Positions 55,101 through 64,000 of a DNA stretch of 64,000 nucleotides are shown here, piece after piece; position 1 is the stretch's first letter; each line of letters begins with the position of its first letter. The translations under genes and the position numbers were made by a program. The notes below the pieces were generated by a model. It saw only the letters and a program-made list of their open reading frames with translations. It made no database searches and had not been told where the DNA came from. Source of the DNA: Linum tenue (Eukaryota; Streptophyta; Magnoliopsida; Malpighiales; Linaceae); the NCBI GenBank assembly GCA_946122785.1, contig CAMGYJ010000006.1, forward strand, positions 186,001 to 250,000. The letters are read 5' to 3'.

Positions 55101-58100
55101 CTGTCTTCTGCAATTTCCGATTGCATCTCAAATTAACTGTACATCACAATGTAAATTTATCTAGAAGATATTCATCCAAGAACCATGGGTTCCCATTTTA
55201 ACACTACATTCAATGATTTTAAGGTTTAAGCAAAGACACAATCAAATATTATGGAATTTGTTAATCATTAAAGATGGTGACGGAAAATTCTTAGAACCTG
55301 CCAACAACATACTGCCGTGCAAGGCCAGTTATTGCAAAGCTTTAGTATTGCGATTCAAATAATAATTAACTCAGAAATAGGAGTCCTTCCTTTTCACGAA
55401 TCTCACAAATAAAACCCCATGGACATGGCCGGTTTAAGGGCTGAAAGCATATATCCGACAGAAATAGGTCAATAATCAATGACTTCAATGATCAGCAATT
55501 CCACATCCTTAAAGCATAAACTAATAAGAAGAGGGAAGAAAGTACGCACATTGTTAGGATGCCAGGCGACACTTGTGACAGAGGACTCATGTCTTTTTCT
55601 GATAAGTTTACTGACCCACCTGTGAGTAGTGTAGTGTATCAAGCAAACAAAAATAGATGAACCAATGAGTTAGGACAAAAACAAAACAATATACTGGCTA
55701 GACCATGTACTCTAAATAGATAGTAAGTTAGCTTTGTTAATAAAAGGATCAGTTACATAGGTCACTAATGAATATGTAGTTGGTCATCTCTTCAATAAGT
55801 GCAAGGAAAATGCAGTCGCTACCCTGGTCACATCACATCAGATTTCACCCACCCAAACAAAAAACGAAACAACATGTCTTCCAAGTGTATTCAAAACTTT
55901 CAGCTCCATTTATCTTTGTATTTGTACTTAAATCCATGTCCTTCTAATTCAAATAAATGGCAATAGGAAAGGAAGGTAAACCCACATTTATTCAGCAAGT
56001 GGCAAAACTCAGCATATTAGTAGTCTGGACAAACTACTATTATACATCGAACAATATGCAAAAAGAACATATTTCAGAGTGTGTGACAACAGGGCTCACA
56101 ATATGAAGAATAAGTATGAAAACATGAAAAACGTGGTAATCAAAAGATAGGTGATTACCAATTATTGTCTTGCTCATAGTAGCATATACAAACAGTTTTT
56201 GCCCCACTTCCAACAGCAAATTTGTTCTCTGAAAACAATTAAAAAGCAATTAGCCTGTATATAAAAAATGTGTTCCCAAAAAATATAATATTTATAACAA
56301 CCTACTCAGGAAACAGAAAATTAGGCTCAAGTTGATGCAGCGGCTTTTTCTAAATCCAAAGCTTTTACTTCAGATAAGACAAATTACAGAATTCATCAAT
56401 CTACGTTGTTTATGTTAATAAGGAGTTCGGCTGAGACCGTGAACCCAATTAACCTATAAAAACAAAAATGAGAGCAGCTCTTAACAAGCTTAACTCCACA
56501 GGTGAAAGTCAAAGCTCATATCGCCTTTGATTCAAAGACCCGGCATTACTGTATCCATACATAACAGGGAGAACAAACACAAGCTCTAAATTCACTCACA
56601 TAAATTCCTTTCTACAATTGTCTATGCACATGAAGGAGCTTCAATAAGTTTCTTTACTTATTAGAAATTAAGTTTCTGTAATATATTATTATGAAGGTCT
56701 GCTATGAAAACCGTCTATTAAGCCGTTGTGTAGCATAAATCCAACAAAACTTATGACATCAATCAAGATTCAGTACCTTTAGGACTCCACTGTACACATA
56801 GTGCAGCACGGTTGAGTCTAAGGATAACGAGGGTTGGTAACCATTCTGACCCTTCATGGTTCCATACATATCTTCAAGAGAAACAACAAATGAAGTCGTG
56901 ACCAACCAGTAGCAGAAGAAAAATGTTACCGCATGATAAATCTAAAAGTGAGTGAGAGCGAGCGAGTGCACTTACGAATTCCGGTCATGAGAAGCAGTCA
57001 CAATTTTGTTAGACTTCACACTCCAATCTATTCCAGATATAATTTGGTCATGCTGCAACCGGAAACAATAGGCATCTGCATGTTAAGATACATTTTGGTA
57101 GCTAACAACCATCAGTCACACATTCAGGATAGGATTCAGAAGGGAAGAAGCTTATGCAAACCAACTACCAAAACCCAACATCCAACTGAGAAAGTTAAAC
57201 AATCAACTGGACAATTACACAACATCCAAGGCTCTATAAAGTTACTCAATGCCCAATTGGACCATAATAGTCCAAGCATTATCCATCAGTGCAGGGTTAC
57301 AGAAGTAATCTAAATGGCTCCAAAAGCTGCTTGTTATTGAAGAACAAGACTCCTTCTAAGAGATTTGTTCACATGAGATAAATCGCATGAGTAACAATAT
57401 TCCTTATTTATATCAAAGATCTGGAATTTATGCATGGGAAACCAGGTCTTGCCGCTTTTGGTGGACAACAACCAAGATCTTCAGCTGCTGCCAGAAACTG
57501 GACGAGTTTCTACTTAGTTGACAGTACAATCGGAGAAGGCCAGAAAGCCTCCCGCCATATGGTCATTTTGGCTCAAGCTCTTTTGAAGCTACAGCCAATG
57601 GAGCTTTCAACTCGAATCTAGCTGCATTTATGTATTTTGTTCTCTCTTGCCTGAACTTGTACAAGTCTTGTCAATGTGAACGCTACCTCCTTCTGTTACG
57701 ATATTTTCGTCCTCAATAATCATCCATTACTTACAACAGAAAAATCGGAAGTTATCCCATCCCTTCTCGTCGCATGACCTTCGACTCATTTCCATCGTCA
57801 AAATATAAAAAGACAAAGACTCTGAATCCCTAGAAGCTTCGACGCCCCCAACAATCGTTAGAGCTAAAAGAGAACATTTACCTTTTGGAGGACATGGACT
57901 TTCTCCCACTTTTCCTGGCTCAATCTATAGATATGCACTTCGTTATTGTTTGGACAAATTGCGATCACTGTAAACGGCAAGGAAAATTCATACATCAAAA
58001 TATGGAAATGTAGGAGAACACCAGGTCTAATTCAAAGACCTCCAATCAGCAAAGGCTAACCAGATTTGCTTATTGTTTCTGAGAATCCAGACGCAATTTC

Positions 58101-58216
58101 GCCAGAACGAAATCACGGAGAAAGCCGCAAGAAAGCATTTACTTACTAGAGCGGTCGGGACTCCAAGCGTGGCAAGTGATGGACTGTGCAAACTGGTGAA
58201 CTGCGATGGCGGCCAT
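52109..58216 (-). CDS. ARPC1: Arp2/3 complex subunit 1 (ARPC1, WD40 protein)
   Basis: WD40 scaffold subunit of the Arp2/3 complex, which nucleates branched actin filaments and shapes trichomes and pavement cells. Fifteen coding exons, in order: 58216-58147, 57967-57882, 57052-56976, 56871-56777, 56228-56159, 55619-55550, 54452-54379, 54290-54257, 53560-53479, 53344-53256, 53133-53048, 52926-52863, 52710-52601, 52463-52411, 52173-52109. All are GT-AG, and the total is 1125 nt (374 aa plus TGA), close to the known plant length. It reads [20 protein letters not shown] (start), [181 protein letters not shown]. These are successive blades of a seven-bladed propeller. The ATG at 58216 begins the conserved N-terminus; an upstream in-frame extension to 58435 is untranslated leader. 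The introns hold no transposon I can recognise. No defect is seen. Confidence 0.95.
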
Positions 58217-58450
58217 CTTTTTTGCTTCTCCTCCTAAGTACGGAGCAGCTTTTGCACCAGCTCCACCGGAATCTGAACGGGCGGGCGAGAGATGGCCGTA
58301 ATTCTGGAATTCCAAGCTTGAATCAGATCCAATTCTGAAATCTAAATGCAGCAACCGCAGAAACAGATACGGTGAAATCGGCCACTTTCGCACGTCGTTT
58401 CCAATCAAATATATATATAAAAGACAGGTCATCACTCACTTTCAACTCTG
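58217..58450 (-). promoter_or_regulatory. 5' leader of ARPC1
   Basis: Minus-strand sequence upstream of the ATG. A TATATATAAA run at about 58410-58421 could serve as a TATA box for a leader of about 170-200 bp. The reading frame stays open through it but shows no conserved protein, so I treat it as untranslated. Confidence 0.4.
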
Positions 58451-58900
58451 GGCCGCAGCGAGAAGCCCAACTAACTGCCTTGTCACTAACAATCCAATTA
58501 AAACTTGGGTTAAGCGGGCGATATTGTTAGTCAAGGGGTGTGAGTGTGTCTCGGGCCGATCCAAAGATGAGAACTAAGAAGATCACAAACATGTGGGCAT
58601 TAGGTTCGAGAAACCAAAATCGAACCGGACCAAATCGGTATCAACCCCAACCCAAACTCTTTCATCTTCGGCTCAAAATTCGGAAGTCTGTTGGGTTATT
58701 TCGAAATTTGGTTCAGAACAAACCGATTTGAAGTCCGATTGACCGAACCGATTGACTGATCTCCTATACTCTCGCTAGCCTAGACTAATCCTCACCCCAC
58801 CCCCCAACACCTCCCCAACCCCAAAAGTGCTTCTTCTCTCTGAATCTGAAAATCTCGCCTCCTGTACCCATCACCATCTTCCCCAATCTAAGACCAAATC
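58451..58900. other. Intergenic with CCGAACC-type repeat phrases
   Basis: About 58600-58760 consists of 'AACCGGACCAAATCGG', 'TCGGCTCAAAATTCGG' and 'CCGAACCGATTGAC' phrases like those of hAT MITE interiors near 5300. No ends can be defined. 58790-58900 is CT-rich and could be the 5' leader of the next open frame. Confidence 0.35.
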
Positions 58901-59194
58901 ATGTCCTTTTTCCCCAAACCCAACTTGAATCCATCGATCCTCTCTTTCTCTTTCAACTTCCCTCGTCTAGCGAATCTGAATCTGCATCACCTAGATCCAC
59001 ATGAAATCAAGCAGCATCGGCAAGAGATCCGTTGGTCCCTCTACGAATTTGAAACGAATCCAGACCAGCAGCAGCAAGCCGGCAGAGAGCAAGCACCCCT
59101 TACACTTCTCTTCGTCCGTTCGCGGCCTCCCCTAACCCAGAAGACATGCATCATTTTTTTAGTTTTTAGTAGACACAATACCTGGTTTCTGTGA
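58901..59194 (+). CDS. Hypothetical open frame, possibly a truncated first exon
   Basis: A 97-codon frame starts MSFFPKPNLNPSILSFSFNF and continues RLANLNLHHLDPHEIKQHRQ. It is preceded by a CT-rich leader-like sequence and followed within 100 bp by the MITE at 59288. The first 65 residues look protein-like; the end is probably read-through into non-coding. I do not recognise it. It may be the 5' end of a host gene cut by the MITE, or chance. Confidence 0.25.
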   Translation: MSFFPKPNLNPSILSFSFNFPRLANLNLHHLDPHEIKQHRQEIRWSLYEFETNPDQQQQAGREQAPLTLLFVRSRPPLTQKTCIIFLVFSRHNTWFL

Positions 59195-59287
59195 TGTGAC
59201 AAAAACTATCATTCAAAATGAGTTATTGTTATATCTCAACTTTTAGTTGAGATTTTGAGATAGTTGAGTTGAGATTGCTTTATCTTA

Positions 59288-60199
59288 CGGGTCGTTTGCT
59301 TCGTGGATTTTAAATATGAGGGTTTTGGTAAAACAGGGTTTTGTAAAATCATGGATATATGATGGATTTGGTGGCATCATGGATTTGAACAAGTCTATTG
59401 TTTGCTTGTTGGATTTGATAATGGATTTTATTTGATTAGATTTGTGAATATGAAATACAAATTACCTTGTTACCCTTATGTAATTATATTTCCCTTAAAA
59501 ACAAATCTAATGCATACAAAGTAACTGAACTTCTACTTTGTGAACTCATTCAATTACAAATGTAGAAATGCATAATAGTTTGAACATGACACAACTCCCT
59601 AATTTTTGGATCCAACTGTCGATCCAGCAATAATGCACAAGATGAGCATAAAGTGTTAGAAATATCAATAGAGGAGTAAATAGAAGACTCAGTAGACGAA
59701 GATGTGAAATTCAACCACAATTGAAAATGTCCCAATTTTTTTTATCAAACTCGAGCACCACGCTTAATCCGAAATTTCATCCCGAAATTCACAATTTATG
59801 CGAGAAATTAATGTTAAACAAGCCCAAAAAAAGAAAGAGACAAGGAGAAACAAACATGAGAGTCCCTTTATCATTCATTGCTCTATATGAAAAACTGAGG
59901 ACAAAGAGTTGGATGCCACCACCGGGGAAGAAGGAAGGGTAGATTAGTCATTAGGTAAAATAAGTAGGGATAAACTAGTAAAATGCCATCATGGATTGAA
60001 ATCCATCACCCAATTCCCACCTCCATAGGTGGAACTTCCAAGTCTGTGGGGTCCACGGATTTGGACCTCCAAACTCTGTGGGCCCCACGGATTTACTCCC
60101 TCCAATTCCATCAAGCAAACAATAGACTTTTGTCAAAGTCCTTGATAAATGCAAGTCCATCACCAAATCCATCAACAAAACCTTGAAGCAAATGACCCG
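59288..60199 (+). mobile_element. PIF/Harbinger-like MITE family H, long member (912 bp)
   Basis: Terminal inverted repeats are CGGGTCGTTTGCTTC on the left and GAAGCAAATGACCCG on the right (one mismatch), flanked by TTA on both sides (59285-59287 and 60200-60202), the target duplication of PIF/Harbinger elements. Sub-terminal 'GGATTTGGTG' and 'CACCAAATCCATC' phrases are also inverted. The interior (59450-59990) has no readable transposase. It shares blocks with the 433-bp element at 39301-39733 in opposite orientation. Confidence 0.85.
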
Positions 60200-60202
60200 T
60201 TA

Positions 60203-61366
60203 GTTTTTAACTTATGTGATATACACAATCACACATACCAAATATTGTATTTTACAATGCATCGAATTCGACAATACACGTCTAATATTATACATGTATT
60301 CACAGTTATACATCTATTAAACAATCACAAGTTTCAAACAGCCCCTTCATCTACAAATATAATAACTAAAAAGGCAATGTCAACAAAAAAATAATTTGAC
60401 ACATCAACTCCTTCTCACCAGCCTACACAAGTCAAATAATCCTATATATCTTTTCACTTCCATAGATAGCCCATTTTGGCAGAGCTTTTCTGCCTAAACG
60501 ACTTTTGGTTCTGTCTATATAGTCACTCCACAGTTAGTGAAGATCCAAGTTTTGGAGTCTTTCTAGAAGATCATAAATCGACACCATGGGTGTTGATTTT
60601 AGCTCAAAATTGGTGGTTGGGCTGTCGTCTTCTGCGTAGTGGGGAACTTCCGCTTTAGCTTCCAGCTTCGTACCTCTTAACAGCTCATGGCATTCATGGC
60701 ACAGAGGCTTGCCAGTATCACATTGTGGTCGAGCCACTCGGGTTGGTTTCCCGCATGAACCTTGATATCTTATTTGGGATTATTTTTCGTGTTGCTCAGA
60801 AGAGATTATAGGCTTCTTTGGGTATTTTGAAGCTCTAGAAGAGAAGCTACTTGGTGCTCGAAGTTCATAAGTGTTGCCTCCTGAACTCATATATATCACA
60901 AAGCTCATCTTTTGTTAGTCCTACTAGAGGATCATGATGGTTTGCATGTTGTTCCTTAAATGGAGGTCGCTAGTGAATCCAGGTGGTGCAAGATTCGATT
61001 TACTTGCCCAATTAGGACTGGGTAGAGCCTTACCATCCCAATACATGTCATGAAGATACGCGCATTGGTTGATGATATTTTTGGGTTGTCAGATCTTTTT
61101 TTCTTCGCGGAAGTGGCCAGGTCCAGGTGGTACTTGGCTCTAAGCTTTGTAATCATCATTCATTCGATTATCAAAGCTCTATAGGCAGCAAAAGGATAAG
61201 GAGGTAGAATATTCAGGTACTCATAGCTATTGCGATTAAGTCACGATTTAGAGGATAACGAGTACCTATAAAATTGACTTCTTATATTACGAATTTGTCA
61301 ATAGCCCTGAAGTTTATCCCATCATGCCCATATTTTCCACACCGTCCATAGATAAAGAGATGTGTT
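60203..61366. other. Intergenic or decayed transposon sequence
   Basis: Minus-strand frames at 60534-60737 and 60956-61159 are short. A GRCGKYGHD segment on the minus strand near 61345 (frame 61578-61282) recalls a zinc knuckle, but two of its ligands cannot be confirmed. No confident feature. Confidence 0.3.
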
Positions 61367-61792
61367 ATGATTGGATTCTGTCTCAATTTCCGAGAATTCG
61401 CCTCTTTGATTGCCTTAATGAGTCGTTCAGATAGATCCATGAAGGGGTCATCTGATACGATCCCAAACCGACCCTTCCTCAAGCCTAAACTACTTGACAA
61501 AGAAACCAATCCCATTAGCAAGAAGAAACCCAAATTTTGGTTAAGTGTTGATGTTGTTTCAGGATCTCTACTTCGCAAGTTTGTTTCTCACCCATGGTTG
61601 GATGAAAATGCGAAGAAAAGGTTGAAAGGTGAAGTTCACATCTTTCTCGTAGGAGTGGTTGATCAGAAAAAGGTCTTAAACAATTCTTTCCAAATCCATC
61701 AAAAGAGTATCAAGCAACAGAGAAGCTACCTAGAATTGGCTAAGGCATTAGGCAGTGTCATGAAGCCTACTTTGGGAACGCAGGAGAGATAG
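61367..61792 (+). pseudogene. Unidentified 141-codon frame spanning direct repeat copy A
   Basis: Reads MSRSDRSMKGSSDTIPNRPF, then DKETNPISKKKPKFWLSVDV, KFVSHPWLDENAKKRLKGEV and LAKALGSVMKPTLG. Basic and lysine-rich, without a domain I recognise. The same protein sequence recurs with in-frame stops in repeat copy B (62568-62900), so it comes from a repeated element rather than a unique gene. Confidence 0.4.
61455..61778 (+). repeat. Direct repeat copy A (about 325 bp)
   Basis: Starts ATACGATCCCAAAC and ends CCTACTTTGGGA. It matches 62568-62900 at roughly nine bases in ten by eye. It contains most of the 61367-61792 open frame. Confidence 0.9.
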
Positions 61793-62567
61793 TGAAATGG
61801 GGAGAGTAGTATGGGTCACGCCAAATGAACCTAAGAGCATCAATACATTCAGTGAGGCGGCGGGAACGTGTAGTGCGAATCGATTGGGGTCTGGCAGCCA
61901 AGAATCAAAAACACCCAAATTGGTTCTTTCGACCCCAACTGTGAAGTGTAACGAGCAAAAGAAGGGTGAATCGGTTGCGGAGTTTGGAAAGGAGTCAGCT
62001 CAACACTTGGAATAGATTTCTGGAGACCCAAGGACGGTGTATGGAACCAGCAATCGCCACAAAAATGCAAAATTCTAAAATGCCAAATTTTTGTTTAGGT
62101 TCGCCAGAATCTGGGTTTTGCTCGCCAGATTCTGGAAAATTCAAATTCTCCGGTGGCGGGACATTCGTGGGTCTTAAATTTGGACGACTTAGGCAGAGTC
62201 GAGACATGGGAAAGAATGGAATCGAGCCCTGGAGTCAAGGGAAGCCTGATGGGGGCGACGAATTGAAACGAGATGGCGTCAGGAAGGAATTCTCAATCTC
62301 ACACAGGTTGTCGGCGTTCTTGTTGTCGCCGGAAACTGCAATTTCAGGGCCAAGTTTTGGACGTTTGCCCAGTCCAATTTTGAGCCCGATCTTGTACTTG
62401 TCTATGTCGAACGTGATCTTTGGAGCCACACGACGCTGCCAACGTGCTGCCGAAGAAGCTGTTGGAATAGTCTACTTTTGATCCCCTTTGGGTTCACTTC
62501 TGTGATGATTTTGGGCAGAGGATGGTTCAAGCTTTGAGGGAAAATCTTTTTAAAGAAGGTGGGCCTA
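61779..62567. other. Spacer between the direct repeats
   Basis: Contains a plus-strand frame at 61797-62015 and overlapping frames on both strands at 61966-62481, with Pro/Gly/Ser-rich composition and an inverted phrase 'CGCCAGAATCTGG / CGCCAGATTCTGG' near 62103-62133. No recognisable protein. Confidence 0.35.
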
Positions 62568-62900
62568 ATACGATCCCAAACTAACACTTCCTCAAGCCTA
62601 AACTACTTGACAAAGAAACCAATCCCATTAGCAACAAGAAATCCAAATTTTGGTTAGGTGCTGATGTTGTTTCAGGGTCTCTACTTTGCAAGTTTGTTTC
62701 TCACCCATGGCTGGATGAAAATGCGAAGAAAATGTTGGAAGGTGAAGTTCACATGTTTCTCTACGAGAAGGAAGGAGTGGTTGATTAGAAATAGGTCTTG
62801 AACATCTTTTTCCAAATCCATCAAAAGAGTATCAAGCAACAGGGAAGCTGCCTGGAATTGGCTAAGGCATTAGGCAGTTTCATGAAGCCTACTTTGGGAA
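62568..62900 (+). repeat. Direct repeat copy B (about 333 bp)
   Basis: Second copy of the 61455-61778 unit, offset 1113 bp. It carries extra bases (CTACGAGAAGGAAGG near 62761) and in-frame stops in the shared reading frame. The same frame continues beyond it with NFGLEYNQEELEIMG. Confidence 0.9.
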
Positions 62901-62959
62901 GCCATAACTTTGGTTTGGAGTACAACCAGGAGGAGCTAGAGATAATGGGACGAAGCTGG

Positions 62960-63430
62960 AAGTAGGATAGACCAAAAGAAGGCATTGGTTGATTGCGGTG
63001 GAGCTTGGAAGGGTCTGGTCCAAGCTTGCAAAGTGGCTAGGTCGAACACGGGATGTTGCTGGCATGGGAGGTGGTTTACTTGAGTTTTAAGTTTCCTAGT
63101 TTGTGTAGGATTTACAGCAGGTTGTTTAATTATTTTTCATTTCCTTATTCGTTTGGAACTCAGCCGAACTCAGCCTATTTAAAGGCCTCAAATTATATTG
63201 TAAATGTAGAATTATTGGATAATCAAAACATTACAGTTTGCAAGTTGCACGTTGTGTCTTGTGAATTGAGTTCGGAGGATTCCAGACTTTTGAGCTCAGT
63301 ATCGATCAAGAACGCGTTGATCATCGTCGGGCACCCATCTTATTTCATTCGAGCCTTTCTCCAGGTGTGGATATGCACGATGAACCCTTAAGTAAACATC
63401 AATTACATCACCACCGTAATCTGTTTGTGT
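62960..63430 (+). other. LTR-like sequence
   Basis: AGTTTCCTAGTTTGTGTAGG..., then CAGCCTATTTAAAGGCCTC (possible TATA at 63177-63183) and a leader-like stretch, in the style of a retrotransposon LTR. No second copy in the window and no defined ends. Confidence 0.4.
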
Positions 63431-63479
63431 TTCGTGTCTTGGACTTGGATTAAGTGTGCAGCTGCGCAAGCCTTGAGCT

Positions 63480-63898
63480 AACCTACCTCTAATCATCAGC
63501 TTATTGTTGCACCATTTTGATAGCCATAGGAGCAGTCCTCCTAGACCAGTTTTGAGACTTTGCAAGCATTGACGTGAAATGCTCAAGAGTTCGAGCAGCA
63601 GTCAATTGTATTACATCACCCTCGGCACCCTGATTCACACTATGGTGTTTAGGTTGAGACCTTTCTTAAAGATGTCCACTAACTGTTCTTTAGCTAACGC
63701 ATGATGAGGACAAGAACAAAGGAGCTCTTGAAATCACTCCCGTGCTTTGTATTTCAACTTAGAAACGTGTTTCCATAAGCGATCAATATGGTGCCTTATA
63801 TGATCAGTTCTCCATGAAGGGAAGAACTCTTGTATGAAGACTTGGACCAGCTCATACCACGTTGGGAAAGTTTTTGGTGGTTGGCAATTTACCAGCTT
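63480..63898 (-). pseudogene. Gypsy gag fragment
   Basis: On the minus strand it reads NFPTWYELVQVFIQEFFPSW, then HHIDRLWKHVSKLKYKARE, a stop, FQELLCSCPHHALAKEQLVD and IFKKGLNL. This is the retrotransposon gag domain (W.EL...F...FFP...FKELL..CPHH). It continues into QGAEGDVIQLTAARTLEHFT near 63620-63560. It contains at least two stops and is inactive. Confidence 0.75.
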
Positions 63899-63911
63899 CC
63901 CCCCCCCCCCC
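63899..63911. repeat. Poly-C tract of 13 bases
   Basis: Third long C run of the window, directly at the end of the readable gag fragment. Confidence 0.95.
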
Positions 63912-64000
63912 ACAATATGGAGAAAGGAAAGGTTTGTAGCCTTATTTTGTCTGACTCTACACCTGGATGTTGTGCAGAATCACATATCTCCAAAAATGCT

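Noticed and set aside
58216..58435. N-terminal extension of ARPC1 to an upstream ATG
   Set aside because: The extension has no conserved sequence, crosses a likely TATA region, and the conserved protein starts exactly at the ATG at 58216.
1..64000. CRISPR arrays, bacterial operons, tRNA genes
   Set aside because: No spaced identical short repeats, no polycistronic prokaryotic layout and no tRNA cloverleaf sequence were seen. The window is plant nuclear DNA.

Overview
This window is nuclear DNA of a flowering plant, most likely a eudicot. The evidence is GT-AG introns, three plant-type genes whose exons can be joined codon by codon, and a dense population of plant transposons (Athila-type Gypsy, Copia, L1-like LINE with an RNase H domain, hAT and PIF/Harbinger-like non-autonomous elements). 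There are no bacterial operons, CRISPR arrays or recognisable tRNA genes. The species cannot be named from the sequence.

Layout. About 1-425 is an old copy of a short hAT-like repeat. A SQUAMOSA promoter-binding-like transcription factor of the SPL6 type (plus strand, three coding exons, intact SBP zinc domain, miR156 target site) occupies 1588-3853. Its conserved C-terminal tail continues one frame away, at 3850-3996. A MITE (about 4819-5250) and a roughly 90-bp plastid 23S rRNA fragment (6475-6565) lie between it and a complete reversibly glycosylated polypeptide / UDP-arabinopyranose mutase gene (minus strand, 7228-8843, three exons, 357 aa).

From about 9.9 to 52 kb the window is almost entirely transposon-derived. 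A dispersed repeat (called R here) is present at about 9.88-12.71 kb and again at 38.87-43.94 kb. The first copy carries a LINE 3' fragment triplicated in tandem and ending in a 23-base poly-C run. It is followed by a nearly intact 6.3-kb LINE on the minus strand (12724 to about 19016) with ORF1 and ORF2, ORF2 being broken by one amber codon. Then come a degenerate repeat array (19.3-21.9 kb) and a 615-bp hAT-like MITE with perfect 8-bp target duplications. A Copia element (minus strand) has been split inside its reverse transcriptase by an 11-kb Athila-like Gypsy element (25282-36262, 5-bp duplication). That Gypsy element in turn carries a solo LTR (27004-28378, 5-bp duplication) and a 1455-bp hAT-like element (32146-33600, 8-bp duplication). 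The second R copy is interrupted by a PIF/Harbinger-like MITE and by an unclassified 3.66-kb insertion. Gypsy LTR, gag-protease and LINE remnants fill 43.9-51.4 kb.

From 52109 to 58216 there is a complete 15-exon gene for ARPC1, the WD40 subunit of the Arp2/3 actin-nucleating complex (minus strand, 374 aa). Beyond it lie a second, larger member of the PIF/Harbinger-like MITE family (59288-60199), a pair of 0.33-kb direct repeats of unknown coding origin, and a Gypsy gag fragment at the right edge.

The three host genes are unrelated in function: developmental phase control by SPL6, cell-wall arabinose supply by RGP/UAM, and actin branching by ARPC1. They do not form a pathway. The main interest is the exactly resolvable nesting history of the mobile elements, the SPL6 reading-frame break, and several repeats that fit no standard class.
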